Part shown: piece after piece, positions 17,395 to 26,671 of the stretch | Position numbering within the stretch: position 1 is the first letter of the stretch | How the letters are laid out: every line of letters begins with the position of its first letter | Assembly: GCA_965222655.1 (NCBI GenBank) | Contig: CBDCUP010000022.1 | Location: 1,860,001 to 1,924,000 of the forward strand | Direction of reading: 5' to 3' | DNA: 64,000 bases | DNA from: CAUZIZ01 sp965222655 | GTDB taxonomy: Bacteria; Acidobacteriota; UBA6911; RPQK01; JAJDTT01 | Position numbers and translations under genes: made by a program | Notes under the pieces: model-generated | What the model was told of the DNA's origin: nothing | Database searches by the model: none | The model's input: only the letters and a program-made list of their open reading frames with translations

Positions 17395-18834
17395 TCACGC
17401 GCTGCCTGGCCGAAACTGGGACAGAGGAAGGCCAACGCAGATGTGAGCTGTCGTTCCTCTGTGGCCTGAGGGAAGGTCGTAACCCGTCCGACCCTCCGAG
17501 TCCAGGTTGTAGTAGGAGCGCTCCCGGCACATGAAGGTCACCAGCACCCGATCCCTCCAGAAGGTGATGGAGGGGTAGGTCGCCTCCAGATCATTGGGAG
17601 TCAAACGGCTCGCCCTTTCCCGAGCCCGATAGAAGCGAATCGGTGGAGGCTCTATGCGGATTCGATCTTCAGCCTGCTGGAAGGTGGAGAAGATGTTGGG
17701 CCGCGACTCCCAGCTGGCCCCGCCATCTCTGCTGATGGCCGACGAGAGACGATGACGCTGCAGCCCCTGTTGGATTTCCTCTGCCGAAGACTGATTCCAG
17801 ACCAACAGCAGTTCACGGCGGCCCGGAATCCGCTCCACGGCAGGGGGAGCCAAAGCCGATGCCAGAGGGGACGGTTCGGGCCGACTCCAGCTGGCTCCGT
17901 CGTCCTCAGACCAGGACTGATAGAGACGACCCAGAGGAGTCCGGAGCAGCATCAAGAGGTGGTCAGGCGCCACCTCTACCACCGAAGGCTCGGTGGTTTG
18001 ATAGTGGCCGCCGCCGCTGTAATCGACGGTCGCGAATAGCTCTCCCCCAGCGGCCCAGACCCCTTTGCCGGTGTTGGTCTTCCAGGTCCTGCCTTCGTCG
18101 TCCGAATAGTAGGCCCAACAGTAGGCAAAGAACTCCTCCCATCCGTGGTGCCCGATCATGGCGGGACTATCGCCGAAGAGGGCCCGACCTCTTTCCTTCA
18201 CGGATTTGCCTACCAGGGTGAAGACAGGCACCACGATCCGGCCACGGCTGGTGACGATCGCGGAGTTGTGAAACTTCCAGGCGTTGTTGTGGGGCTCGGA
18301 TATCTTCCGGGGAGGCGACCAGGAGGCGACACCATCATCGGAGCGGGAAAACCAGACCGTATGGTTATGGGAGGGATCCGCAGTCTTCTTCGAGTAGACC
18401 AGTGCCAGGCCGCCCGACTTGAGCTGGAGCAGGCTAGGATTGCCGCCGTCGGGTCTGCCTTCGCCCTTCAACGGTTCCCCCGAGGTGTCCAGCAGGGGAT
18501 GAGGCGAATCCCAGCTTCTCCCTCCGTCTCGAGAGAGGGTGCTCTCTCTACGCTGGGTGGAGACGTGAAGTAGATCTCCTTCAGGCAGTACCCTCATGCT
18601 CCCGAAGCTGGTCCCGGCATGAAAGAAGAGTGTCTCTTCAGGAAGACAGTTTCGGAGTTTTTCGATAAAGATTGGGTCAAGGTCTGTTGAGATAACGGGA
18701 CCGGCCTCGATAAGGCGGGAAGCCAGGACAGGAATCCCCGTTGCCAGGAGCGTCCTTTGAAGCAGTTGTCGTCGAGATACGAGACTTAGTGCGGTTCGCT
18801 TTAGATTCGGAAGCACGACGCTGGGCTCAGGCAT
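17395..18834 (-). CDS. Exported sialidase-like BNR-repeat protein
   Basis: 479 residues. The N-terminus has a Tat-like signal (VSRRQLLQRTLLATGIPVLA, about 20-39). Asp-box (S-x-D-G-G-x-x-W) motifs recur: STLSRDGGRSWDSP, SRSDDGVASWSPP, YSDDEGRTWKTN, SEDDGASWSRP and AISRDGGASWESR, as in six-bladed sialidase propellers. Family members release or bind sialic acid or related sugars in the periplasm or outside the cell. The FHNSAIVTSRGRIVVP segment and a late Arg-rich region fit, but I cannot place the full Arg triad with certainty. First gene of a two-gene unit with the truncated homologue at 16828. Confidence 0.85.
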   Translation of the reverse strand: MPEPSVVLPNLKRTALSLVSRRQLLQRTLLATGIPVLASRLIEAGPVISTDLDPIFIEKLRNCLPEETLFFHAGTSFGSMRVLPEGDLLHVSTQRRESTLSRDGGRSWDSPHPLLDTSGEPLKGEGRPDGGNPSLLQLKSGGLALVYSKKTADPSHNHTVWFSRSDDGVASWSPPRKISEPHNNAWKFHNSAIVTSRGRIVVPVFTLVGKSVKERGRALFGDSPAMIGHHGWEEFFAYCWAYYSDDEGRTWKTNTGKGVWAAGGELFATVDYSGGGHYQTTEPSVVEVAPDHLLMLLRTPLGRLYQSWSEDDGASWSRPEPSPLASALAPPAVERIPGRRELLLVWNQSSAEEIQQGLQRHRLSSAISRDGGASWESRPNIFSTFQQAEDRIRIEPPPIRFYRARERASRLTPNDLEATYPSITFWRDRVLVTFMCRERSYYNLDSEGRTGYDLPSGHRGTTAHICVGLPLSQFRPGSA

Positions 18835-19018
18835 CTTTCGGTCCCCATCTTACTTATTCAGTTGGTCGCGGAGACTTTGTTATTACTCTATTTCGAAAAC
18901 GTCGGCAACGGTGTGCCGGACTAAGCTGAAACTTCATTTGCTATTTTCGATAGAGAAAAGACGTAATCCATTGATTTATAGTAGGATAGAGAATTACCCA
19001 AGCAATTTCATGAAAACC

Positions 19019-19098
19019 GTGGCGGTGGCCTCCGTGCCGCCGTTTTTCGAGCCAAAGGCTCGAAGGAAAGAACACGGCGGCACGGAGGCCACCGCCAC
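19019..19098. repeat. Module A copy 3
   Basis: Nearly perfect hairpin: gtggcggtggcctccgtgcc pairs with its complement ending at 19098. The loop holds tcgagccaaaggctcga, itself a hairpin. This is the cleanest A copy together with copy 7. Confidence 0.8.
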
Positions 19099-19220
19099 AT
19101 CCCTCGACTGAAGTTTCTTTCCTGTAGGATCCGGCGGTCTGCAGCCGGGGGCGGCGCTAAGCTGAAACTTCATTGGCAGAAGGAAGGTGTAGGAAATAGC
19201 ATCTGACAGAGCAGTGACCT

Positions 19221-19263
19221 GTAGCCCGTTGAGGACAGCGACGGGCAGGAGTGCCCGTGCTAC
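19221..19263. repeat. Module B copy 1 (left arm shortened)
   Basis: gtagcccgttgagg ... acgggcaggagtgcccgtgctac. The left arm lacks most of the acgggcactcttg segment present in copies 2 and 3. Confidence 0.65.
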
Positions 19264-19503
19264 AAGCGTCACTCAGCTCTCGATGTTAGTAGCTTGTGCC
19301 CGTCCGGAAACCGGGGTTCCCAGAACTGTAATCTGTTGAATCGGAACCACTTTTTATACCTGAGACTGCTGACAGACCGACTCGACCCAGCTCGATCCAG
19401 AGCGAGGACGAGCGAGCGAGGGCGCACGGGCCAAAAAACACCGGTTCGGCGCAGACCTCTCCCTGAGTCGGAGCCACAAGGCAGTACGGTCAGCCACAAA
19501 AGA

Positions 19504-20829
19504 CTACAACAGGAGTCGGGCCAGGACGACCAGGTTATAGGTCAGGACGCTGGCATGGACGTAGCTTTGAAAGTGAGGCCAGCCTTTCCAGGTACAGCGG
19601 TGGAGACCAAAGGTGTGCTTGAGGGTCCCAATGCACCCCTCGATCCCGGCCCGGAAGCGTTTGAGCTGTTTGTAGACCCAACTGGAACGCACCATGCTCT
19701 CGACCGTCAACCCACACTTTTTGGAAAAGGCCACGTCCTGTACCCCCTGCTCTTTGGCCCAGCTCAGGTTGGCCGCCGAGGCAAAACCGCCATCCCAGGC
19801 GCTCTGGCGCGGGACCTTCCCGTACAGCTGTCGATGACGCTCTAAGAAGGGTTGCACATAGTTGCTATCGGCTGGATTCCCGCGTTCCACCACACAATCC
19901 AGGATCAGCGACGAGGCCCCCGTGCTGACAAACACTTTGTGGCCGAAAACCGTTTCCCGAGGGCTCTTCTTGATAATATCGGTGTGCTCTTCGAAGAGGG
20001 AACAGATCTTCTCCTGGGCCGCGACGGCCTCGCCCGAAAGGACCCGTCGTTGAGTCTGCTCGATGACTTGGTGCAACAGCTCCAGATAGTGGGCCAGTTG
20101 CGCCGCCCCGGCCAGACTGAGGGGATCGCTCCACTGCGCCGACGCGGCCAGCGCCTGCTCGGCATAGTGGGCCGTCTTGGACGCCACCTTGATCAGATCG
20201 CGGTAACTCTCCAGGCGCTTCTTGCCGCGGCGGTTGCGGATGTTCAGGACGCGCCGCTTGGCCCGTCGCGTGTGATCGACGAAGCCGATCCCTTCCCAGT
20301 CCCGCAGCCGCCCCAGCCACCGGGTGACGACTCGAATGCCGTCGTCCAACAGCTCACTGTCGAGCGGATAGTGGACGTTGGTCTGGACCGCCGTGGCATC
20401 GACCCGAATCCGTTGGCCTTTTTCCAGACCCCGAGCCTGCGCCCAGCGCACCAAGTGGTCGTTGATCGCCTTCCATGTCCCCGGCTCAATCTTCCCCAGG
20501 TTCTCCGCCAGGGTGGCTTTGCTGATCGACGCCCCATAGGGCAAGCGACAGAACCTCTGACAGCTTTGCGAATCCACCAGATGAAACTCCAGCTTGCGAT
20601 AGCTGAACTGATGCAGCTGTTTGATGACGGCACAACGCAGCACCTGCTCGGCCGTCAAACCGGGGGCGCCGACACTGGAATCGACCCTGTCAGAGAGATC
20701 TTGTACTATCAGCTCCAGCGTCTGGGGATTGTCGTCCAGGATGCGCGAGATCACCTTCAATTCATTGGCCAGTTGGTGATCGGGCCATGGTGGGGAAAGG
20801 GGGCGTTGTTTTTCACGCTTTTGACGCAT
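19504..20829 (-). CDS. ISNCY-type transposase
   Basis: 441 residues. Landmarks are LTAEQVLRCAVIKQLHQFSY, the core RIRVDATAVQTNVHYPLDS with a catalytic Asp, DIIKKSPRETVFGHKVF, DGGFASAANLSWAK and the C-terminal FRAGIEGCIGTLKHTFGL. These fit the DDE transposases collected under ISNCY; the group name is from memory. Complete and undamaged, with start ATG 20829. I could not find terminal inverted repeats: the left side (19300-19503) and right side (20830-20930) share no obvious match, so element ends are not annotated. Confidence 0.85.
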   Translation of the reverse strand: MRQKREKQRPLSPPWPDHQLANELKVISRILDDNPQTLELIVQDLSDRVDSSVGAPGLTAEQVLRCAVIKQLHQFSYRKLEFHLVDSQSCQRFCRLPYGASISKATLAENLGKIEPGTWKAINDHLVRWAQARGLEKGQRIRVDATAVQTNVHYPLDSELLDDGIRVVTRWLGRLRDWEGIGFVDHTRRAKRRVLNIRNRRGKKRLESYRDLIKVASKTAHYAEQALAASAQWSDPLSLAGAAQLAHYLELLHQVIEQTQRRVLSGEAVAAQEKICSLFEEHTDIIKKSPRETVFGHKVFVSTGASSLILDCVVERGNPADSNYVQPFLERHRQLYGKVPRQSAWDGGFASAANLSWAKEQGVQDVAFSKKCGLTVESMVRSSWVYKQLKRFRAGIEGCIGTLKHTFGLHRCTWKGWPHFQSYVHASVLTYNLVVLARLLL

Positions 20830-20984
20830 CTTCGAACTCCTGAAATCGTCCTAAGTCGTTTCAGTCTAATTGTTTACACCAGATAGTCTAGCAAACGACC
20901 CTGACAATTTCGGAGCTTGAAAAAGCCCTCTTTCCCCTTCCTTATCAATTACTTACGGATTTCCGGACGGGCACTAGCTAGAAA

Positions 20985-21045
20985 TGACGAAGTTTCATTC
21001 TCGAATGAGGCCAGCGTTTCCGGGCTAAGACTAGCCTGAAAAAGC
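20985..21045. repeat. Module C, solitary copy
   Basis: gaagtttcattctcgaatgaggccagcg followed by a degenerate ggctaagactagcctgaaa. It lies directly downstream of the 21053 gene. Confidence 0.6.
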
Positions 21046-21052
21046 CGCAGAA

Positions 21053-22510
21053 TCAGGCCGAGCGAAGGAGCTTCTTGACGACCTTTCCACCCACGTCCGT
21101 CAGACGGAAATCCCGGCCCATGTGACGATAGGTTAGATCGGTGTGATTCAGGCCCAGGGTATGGAGCAGAGTGGCCTGGAGGTCGTGGACATGCATAGGG
21201 TCCTCGACCGGGTTCAAGCCCAGTTCGTCGGAGCGGCCCACCACCTGCCCGCCTTGAATTCCTCCCCCGGCCAGCCACATGCTGAAGCAGCTGGCTTGAT
21301 GGTCGCGGCCCGGCTGTCCCGTCTCGTGGACCTCAGGTTCGCCCATGGGAGTACGTCCGAACTCCCCGCCCCAGATCACCAGAGTATCGTCCAGCAGGCC
21401 CCGCTGTTTCAGATCCTGAAGCAGGGCGGCTGTGGGCTGATCCGTATCGTGGGAGTATTCCCCCAGCCTCTTTTCGATTTCGTAGTGGAAATCCCAGTTG
21501 GCGTGGATGAGCGAGACGAAGCGCACACCCCGCTCGACCAACCGCCGGGCCAGCAGACAGTTAGTGGCATAGGACTTTGCCCGTTCCCCCTCACGATTGA
21601 TTCCGTAGGACTCCAGAAGGCTCTCTGGCTCCTGGGAGAAGTCGAGCAGCTCCGGCGCCGACATCTGCATCCGAAAGGCCAGTTCGTAAGCGGCGATCCG
21701 AGAGGCGATCTCCTGATCCCCCTTCTCTGCATAGCGCTTCTCGTTGAGCTGGCGAATGGCGTCCAATTGCACCCGCTGGATCTTCTGGTTGACGCTGGGA
21801 GGATTGGAGAGGTAGAGAATCGGGTCTCCGCCGCTGCGAAAGGGAGTCCCCTGGTAGAGCGAAGGGAGAAAACCGCTGCCCCAGTTGTTGGCCCCGGCGC
21901 TGGGCATCTGACCCGAATTGAGGACGACATAAGCTGGCAAGTCCGCCGATTCACTGCCCAGCCCGTAGCTGACCCAGGAGCCGATCGTGGGGCGACCGAG
22001 GATGGTGCTCCCGGTGGTCATCATCAACTCCCCGGGATCGTGGTTGATGGCATCGGTCTGGAGGGAACGGATCAGGCAGATGTCGTCTGCATGGGAGGCC
22101 GTGTGGGGCAGGTAGTCCGAGAACTCGGTCCCGCACTCGCCGTAGGGCTGGAACTTCCTGGGGCTGGCCATCAAGGTAGCCGAGGGCTTCAGGAAGGCCA
22201 GCTTCAGGCCTTCTTTCATGGATTCAGGAACCTGTTGACCATGCCACTTCTGGAGTGCCGGCTTGGGATCGAAGAGGTCGATCTGGCTGGGGCCACCAGT
22301 CATGTAGAGAAAGATCACCCGCTTGGCGGTGGCAGGGAACTGGGGCGCCTTGGGAGCCAGGGGATTGGGTACCCCGGCGCGGTCGGCGCTGCCTGCCGTC
22401 AGACCCTCTGATGCCATGAGGTGGGCCAGGACAGTGGAGCCGAAGCCCCCCGCGCACCTCTGAAGAAAGGCGCGGCGGTCCTGGAGCCTTCGGAATTCTT
22501 GCAGGTTCAT
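21053..22510 (-). CDS. DUF1501 family exported protein
   Basis: 485 residues. The N-terminus has a Tat-type signal, DRRAFLQRCAGGFGSTVLA. Family landmarks follow: RVIFLYMTGGPSQIDLFDPKP, DYLPHTASHADDICLIRS, INHDPGELMMTTGS, GRPTIGSWVSYGLGS, NCLLARRLVERGVRFV, IWGGEFGRTP, GRDHQASCFSMWLAGGG and DFRLTDVGGKVVKKLL. It belongs to the alkaline phosphatase superfamily; activity unknown. The start follows the upstream PSCyt gene by only 3 bases, so the two are translated together and probably act together in the periplasm. Last gene of a four-gene operon. Confidence 0.94.
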   Translation of the reverse strand: MNLQEFRRLQDRRAFLQRCAGGFGSTVLAHLMASEGLTAGSADRAGVPNPLAPKAPQFPATAKRVIFLYMTGGPSQIDLFDPKPALQKWHGQQVPESMKEGLKLAFLKPSATLMASPRKFQPYGECGTEFSDYLPHTASHADDICLIRSLQTDAINHDPGELMMTTGSTILGRPTIGSWVSYGLGSESADLPAYVVLNSGQMPSAGANNWGSGFLPSLYQGTPFRSGGDPILYLSNPPSVNQKIQRVQLDAIRQLNEKRYAEKGDQEIASRIAAYELAFRMQMSAPELLDFSQEPESLLESYGINREGERAKSYATNCLLARRLVERGVRFVSLIHANWDFHYEIEKRLGEYSHDTDQPTAALLQDLKQRGLLDDTLVIWGGEFGRTPMGEPEVHETGQPGRDHQASCFSMWLAGGGIQGGQVVGRSDELGLNPVEDPMHVHDLQATLLHTLGLNHTDLTYRHMGRDFRLTDVGGKVVKKLLRSA

Positions 22511-22513
22511 GCT

Positions 22514-25135
22514 CTACTCCCGGGTGATGAACTCGTCCAGATTCAAGAGGACCCTGCTGGCTCCTACCCAGGCGGCGGCTTCGCTCAAGGACACCCCAGG
22601 CAAATCGGCGGGAAGTGCCTGGCGGGCTAGTTCCTGCTCCTGATCGAGGATCTCTTCCTGTTTGCGCAGCGCCGTAGCCAGCCATTCCCGTTCGCTGGGG
22701 GCGGGGTCGCGGGCAAGAGAGAGGCGAAAGGCGTGGTCGAGGCGATCCTCCAGTCTGGCCGGAGCCTCGGTCAACACTCGCATGGCCAGGCCCTGGGCTG
22801 CCTCGAAGAACACCGGGTCGTTCAACAGGTTCAGCGCCTGCAAAGCGGTATTGGATCGCCCTCGGCGGCAGGCCGCGGCGTAGGCAGGCGGGAGGTCGAA
22901 GTTCATCAGAAAGGGATAGGGCGCCATCCGCTGGATCTGGATATAGAGTCCTCGACGATAGCGATCCCTCCCCTGGCTCTCGACCCACTTCCCTTTTGTC
23001 TGCCCCCCTTCCGGCTGCGGAGGTCGGACACTCTTTCCTCCGATGACCGGGTGCAGCAGACCACTCACTGCCAGAGCGGAATCCCGAATCAGCTCCGCCG
23101 AGAGCCGGACCCGCGATTGGCGTGCCAATAGGGCATTGTTGGGATCGAGGCTGGCCAATTCGGGCCTGGAATCCGAAGCCTGCCGGTAGGCGGCCGACAG
23201 GACCATCTTGCGGATGATTTCCTTCATGCTCCAGCCGCCCTCTCTGAAGTCGGCGGCAAGCCAATCCAAGAGCTGCGGATGACTGGGTTTCTCCCCCTGG
23301 GTGCCGAAGTCCTCTGAGGTGGCAACGAGGCCCCGGCCGAAGAGCTCCTGCCAGAGCCGGTTGACGGTGACTCGGGCCGTCAGGGGATTGGCCGGGTCGA
23401 TGAGCCATTTCGCCAGCCTCAGCCGTGGCGGTTCGTCGCTGTCGGCCATGGAATGGAGAAATCCCGGAATCCCCGGCTTGACGGGGTCGCCTGGACGCTT
23501 GAAGTCACCCCTGAGGTGGATGTGAGTCTGGCGGGGATCCTTCTCCGTGGCCAGGGTCTGGGCCTGGCTTATTGCGGGGAAGGCTTCGTCCAGTTCCTGG
23601 AGCTTTTTCCAGAGTTTGTCGTACTTGAACTCGTCCTTGTAGAACTTCACAGGGAGGCCGAGATTGGAGTACCAGACAAAGTGGTTGGTAAGAATGACCG
23701 TCTGCTTTTCGTTTCGCTGCTCCGGCGGCGTGCGGAGAATCTTCTCCCCCATTCCGTAGACGCCCTGGGAGTCGCCCACCTGCAGTGTTCCCACCGCCTT
23801 GTCCCAGTTTTGCCACTTGCCCGGTTTGGCCATCGCTTCCAGTAGCTTCGCCTCCCAAGAGCGCTGCTCCCGCGGTACGCCGTACTCTTCCAGCAGCTCC
23901 CGGCGCTTCTTCTGGTAGTTTGCAACCTCGCTCAGATACGGTCCCATCTCACCCGGCAGGGGAGCGTCGACGTTGACCTCTTCGGCGTCGTTGAAATAGG
24001 CGAAGAGCTGGTAGTACTCTTTGTGACTGAGCGGGTCGAACTTGTGGTCGTGGCACTGAGCGCAGCCCACCGTCAAGCCGAGCCAGGTGGTGCCTACGGT
24101 CTTGACCCGGTTGACCACCTGTTCATGGCGGAACTGGTTCATGTCGACTCCGCCCTCTCGATTGCTGGCGGTGTTGCGGTGAAACCCGGTTCCGACCTTC
24201 TGCTCCCTGGTGGCGCCAGGGAGCAGATCTCCGGCAATCTGTTCCAGGGTGAAGCGGTCGAAGGGCATGTCCTGGTTGAAGGCCTGGATCAACCAGTGGC
24301 GATAGCGCCAGGCGTGGGGTCGAAATGCATCCTGGCGGTAACCGTCACTGTCTGAATAGCGGGCCAGGTCCAGCCAATGGCGGGTCCATTTTTCTCCAAA
24401 GTGGGGTGAGTTCAGAAGTCTATCGACCTGACGCTCGTAGGCCTGGGGGCTGGAGTCGGCCACAAACTCGGCGACTTCCCCATGATCCGGAGGGAGGCCA
24501 ATCAGGTCCAGACTCAGACGACGGATCAATGTGGCTTTGTCGGCCTCAGGAGAAGGCTCGATGTCCTCGGTTTCGAGGCGCTTCAGGATGAAGTGGTCAA
24601 TGGGATTCCGGAGCCACGTGCTGCCGTCAACCTCTGGGACGGGAGGTCTTCGAATGGGTCGAAACGCCCAGTGGGAAGATTTCCCTTCTTCGGCTCCCAA
24701 CGGGGAGTCAACAGTTTCGGCTGGAGGCCACTTGGCTCCCTGATCGATCCAGGCCCGGACCATGCTGACCTGTTCGGTCGTAAGCGCGTTCCCGCCCGGG
24801 GGCATGGTCTGGGTTGGGTTGGTGCCGGCGATCAGTTGGACCAATCTGCTCTCGGCACTATTCCCAGGCAGAATCACCGGACCCGATTCGCTGCCTCGAA
24901 GCGCATCCTCCGGTCGATCCAGTCGCAGACCCTTCATCTGCTGTTGGGAGCCATGGCAAAGAAAGCAGCGGCTCTCTAGCAGTGGGGCAATCTCGCTGGC
25001 GAAATCCACCTCTCTGTCGGCGGGGGGCGGTAGCTCCACGGATCCGCCTTCGCCGGCGACTGCAAGTCCGGGAGTGATCAAGGCCCAAATGAGAAGTAGA
25101 AAGAAAAGAGAGATTTTTTTCACCTGGAGTCGCAT
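22514..25135 (-). CDS. PSCyt1-DUF1549-DUF1553 (planctomycete-type cytochrome) protein
   Basis: 873 residues with a Sec signal peptide (about 1-28). One heme-c motif CFLCH is at residues 57-61 within the PSCyt1 domain (EIAPLLESRCFLCHG, MPPGG). DUF1549 (about 170-400) shows LIRRLSLDLIGLPP, YERQVDRLLNSPHFGEKW, ARYSDSDGYRQD and the block GLTVGCAQCHDHKFDPLS. That block adds a second CAQCH sequence. DUF1553 (about 590-860) has PLTARVTVNRLWQELFGRGLV and RRGRSNTALQALNLLNDPVFFEAA. It is likely a periplasmic heme protein paired with the DUF1501 protein. Biochemistry of the family is unknown. Confidence 0.95.
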   Translation of the reverse strand: MRLQVKKISLFFLLLIWALITPGLAVAGEGGSVELPPPADREVDFASEIAPLLESRCFLCHGSQQQMKGLRLDRPEDALRGSESGPVILPGNSAESRLVQLIAGTNPTQTMPPGGNALTTEQVSMVRAWIDQGAKWPPAETVDSPLGAEEGKSSHWAFRPIRRPPVPEVDGSTWLRNPIDHFILKRLETEDIEPSPEADKATLIRRLSLDLIGLPPDHGEVAEFVADSSPQAYERQVDRLLNSPHFGEKWTRHWLDLARYSDSDGYRQDAFRPHAWRYRHWLIQAFNQDMPFDRFTLEQIAGDLLPGATREQKVGTGFHRNTASNREGGVDMNQFRHEQVVNRVKTVGTTWLGLTVGCAQCHDHKFDPLSHKEYYQLFAYFNDAEEVNVDAPLPGEMGPYLSEVANYQKKRRELLEEYGVPREQRSWEAKLLEAMAKPGKWQNWDKAVGTLQVGDSQGVYGMGEKILRTPPEQRNEKQTVILTNHFVWYSNLGLPVKFYKDEFKYDKLWKKLQELDEAFPAISQAQTLATEKDPRQTHIHLRGDFKRPGDPVKPGIPGFLHSMADSDEPPRLRLAKWLIDPANPLTARVTVNRLWQELFGRGLVATSEDFGTQGEKPSHPQLLDWLAADFREGGWSMKEIIRKMVLSAAYRQASDSRPELASLDPNNALLARQSRVRLSAELIRDSALAVSGLLHPVIGGKSVRPPQPEGGQTKGKWVESQGRDRYRRGLYIQIQRMAPYPFLMNFDLPPAYAAACRRGRSNTALQALNLLNDPVFFEAAQGLAMRVLTEAPARLEDRLDHAFRLSLARDPAPSEREWLATALRKQEEILDQEQELARQALPADLPGVSLSEAAAWVGASRVLLNLDEFITRE

Positions 25136-25180
25136 TTTACTACGTTTCTAGTCTCCGCCAAAGCGATGGGTTCAATTGAT

Positions 25181-26650
25181 TCAGGCCAATAGGGGCTTGA
25201 CGACGGTTCCGTGGACGTCGGTCAAACGATGGTTGCGGCCTTGAAATTTGAAGGTCAGTTTCCGGTGGTCAATTCCCAGGCAATGCAGAATGGTCGCATT
25301 CAGGTCGTGCACGTGCACGGGATTCTTCACGATGTTGTAGCTGAAGTCATCGGTCTCTCCATAGCTCAAGCCAGCGGACACTCCGCCCCCGGCCAACCAG
25401 ACAGTGAAGCAGCGAGGATGGTGATCGCGCCCATAGTTGTCCTTGGTCAGTTCGCCCTGGCAGTAGGTTGTGCGTCCGAATTCGCCACCCCAGACGATCA
25501 GGGTCTCATCAAGCAACCCTCGCTGCTCCAGGTCGAGAATCAGTGCGGCCGTCGCCTGATCGGTGGACTGACATTGGACTCGTAGGTCCCCCGGCAGGTC
25601 TTTGTGCTGATCCCAGCCGCGATGAAACAACTGGACGAAGCGCACGCCCCTTTCCACAAGCCTTCTAGCCATCAGACAGTGAGATGCATAGGTGCCCCGC
25701 TGCCGGGCATCCTCTCCGTACAAACGGAAGATATGCTCCGGTTCACGAGACGTATCCGTCAGCTCCGGGACCGAGGTTTGCATCCTGAAGGCGAGCTCGT
25801 ATTGGGCGATCCTGGTCGTGATCTCGGGGTCGCCGAACTCCGACTGCTTGAGCTCATTCAACCGGGCGATGTCATCCAATATGTGTCGCCGCGTGTCCTG
25901 GCTCATACCCGGTGGGTTGGAGAGGTACAAGACGGGGTCACCGACACCGCGAAATCTCACTCCCTGGTGCTGCGTCGGCAGGAACCCACTTCCCCACAAT
26001 CGCTTGTACAGAGGTTGGGCGCCCTTCTTCGAGTTCGAGGTCATGACCACGAAGGTGGGCAGGTCTTGGTTCGCCGTCCCCAATCCGTACGAAAGCCAGG
26101 CCCCTATGCTGGGCCTCCCTGCACGCTCGGATCCCGTCTGCATCATGGTGATCGCAGGGTCGTGGTTGATTGCCTCGGTATGCATCGACTTGATCAGACA
26201 AAGTCGATCAACGATCTCGGCCGTGTGGGGAATCAGCTCACTGACCCAGGTTTCACTCTTCCCATGCCGACGGAACTTGAAAATCGAGGGGACCACCGGA
26301 AATTTCTCCTGGGCAGACGTCATGGTGGTCAATCGCTGCCCCTGGCGCACCGAGTCGGGAAGTTCGGCGTCGAACATTTCCCGAAGCTGAGGCTTATGGT
26401 CGAACAGGTCCATCTGCGACGGCCCTCCGGCCTGGCACAGGTAGATGACGCGTTTTGCCCGAGGCGCAAAGTGTGGCAGATCTGCAGACTGGGGAGCTGC
26501 GCTGGAATGCAGAAGGGAGCCGGCTGGCAGATCCTCGGTCAACATCGAGGTCAGAGCAGCCCCCCCAATGCCCACCCCGGATTGCTGAAAGAAGTGGCGA
26601 CGGGTGAGCAGCTGCTGGGATTTTTTCAGTGGATGCATCTTGGAGTCCAT
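25181..26650 (-). CDS. DUF1501 family exported protein, second operon copy
   Basis: 489 residues. A Tat signal is visible (LTRRHFFQQSGVGIGGAAL, about 15-33). The same blocks as in the 21053 paralogue are present: RVIYLCQAGGPSQMDLFDHKP, ELIPHTAEIVDRLCLIKSM, INHDPAITMMQTGS, IGAWLSYGLG, HCLMARRLVERGVRFVQLFH, IVWGGEFGRTTY, GRDHHPRCFTVWLAGGG and HRLTDVHGTVV. In-frame ATGs at 26650 and 26638 are both possible. It lies 21 bases after the PSCyt gene at 26672 and 45 bases before the next one. It differs clearly from the paralogue, so this is an old duplication or separate acquisitions. Confidence 0.94.
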   Translation of the reverse strand: MDSKMHPLKKSQQLLTRRHFFQQSGVGIGGAALTSMLTEDLPAGSLLHSSAAPQSADLPHFAPRAKRVIYLCQAGGPSQMDLFDHKPQLREMFDAELPDSVRQGQRLTTMTSAQEKFPVVPSIFKFRRHGKSETWVSELIPHTAEIVDRLCLIKSMHTEAINHDPAITMMQTGSERAGRPSIGAWLSYGLGTANQDLPTFVVMTSNSKKGAQPLYKRLWGSGFLPTQHQGVRFRGVGDPVLYLSNPPGMSQDTRRHILDDIARLNELKQSEFGDPEITTRIAQYELAFRMQTSVPELTDTSREPEHIFRLYGEDARQRGTYASHCLMARRLVERGVRFVQLFHRGWDQHKDLPGDLRVQCQSTDQATAALILDLEQRGLLDETLIVWGGEFGRTTYCQGELTKDNYGRDHHPRCFTVWLAGGGVSAGLSYGETDDFSYNIVKNPVHVHDLNATILHCLGIDHRKLTFKFQGRNHRLTDVHGTVVKPLLA

Positions 26651-26671
26651 GAATCTTCGGTCATTCCTAGG

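Larger units (their letters stand above)
18905..19290. repeat. Composite of repeat modules C-A-C-B
   Basis: From left: a C end (actaagctgaaacttcattt, 18918-18937), a spacer shared with the 59310-59783 array, module A copy 3, a C tail with gaagtttctttcctgta ... gctaagctgaaacttcatt, then module B copy 1 and cactcagctctcga. The same order is found at 59310-59783, so the two are copies of one ~400-bp composite. Confidence 0.75.

Noticed and set aside
18994..19272. Minus-strand frame starting MTLVARALLPV
   Set aside because: It is a translation of repeat modules B and A; the same peptide arises at 59408-59695 from the other composite array, so it is not a gene.
19852..20886. 344-codon plus-strand frame
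   Set aside because: Antisense of the ISNCY-type transposase without family features.
19300..20930. Terminal inverted repeats of the ISNCY-type element
   Set aside because: I compared both flanks by eye and found no convincing match, so no element ends are given.
21143..22411. 422-codon plus-strand frame (and the similar one at 25604-26839)
   Set aside because: Antisense of DUF1501 genes; repeated antisense openness is a codon-bias effect.
22224..23408. 394-codon minus-strand frame overlapping the DUF1501 and PSCyt genes
   Set aside because: Low-complexity Gly/Arg/Pro translation in an alternative frame of two well-supported genes.
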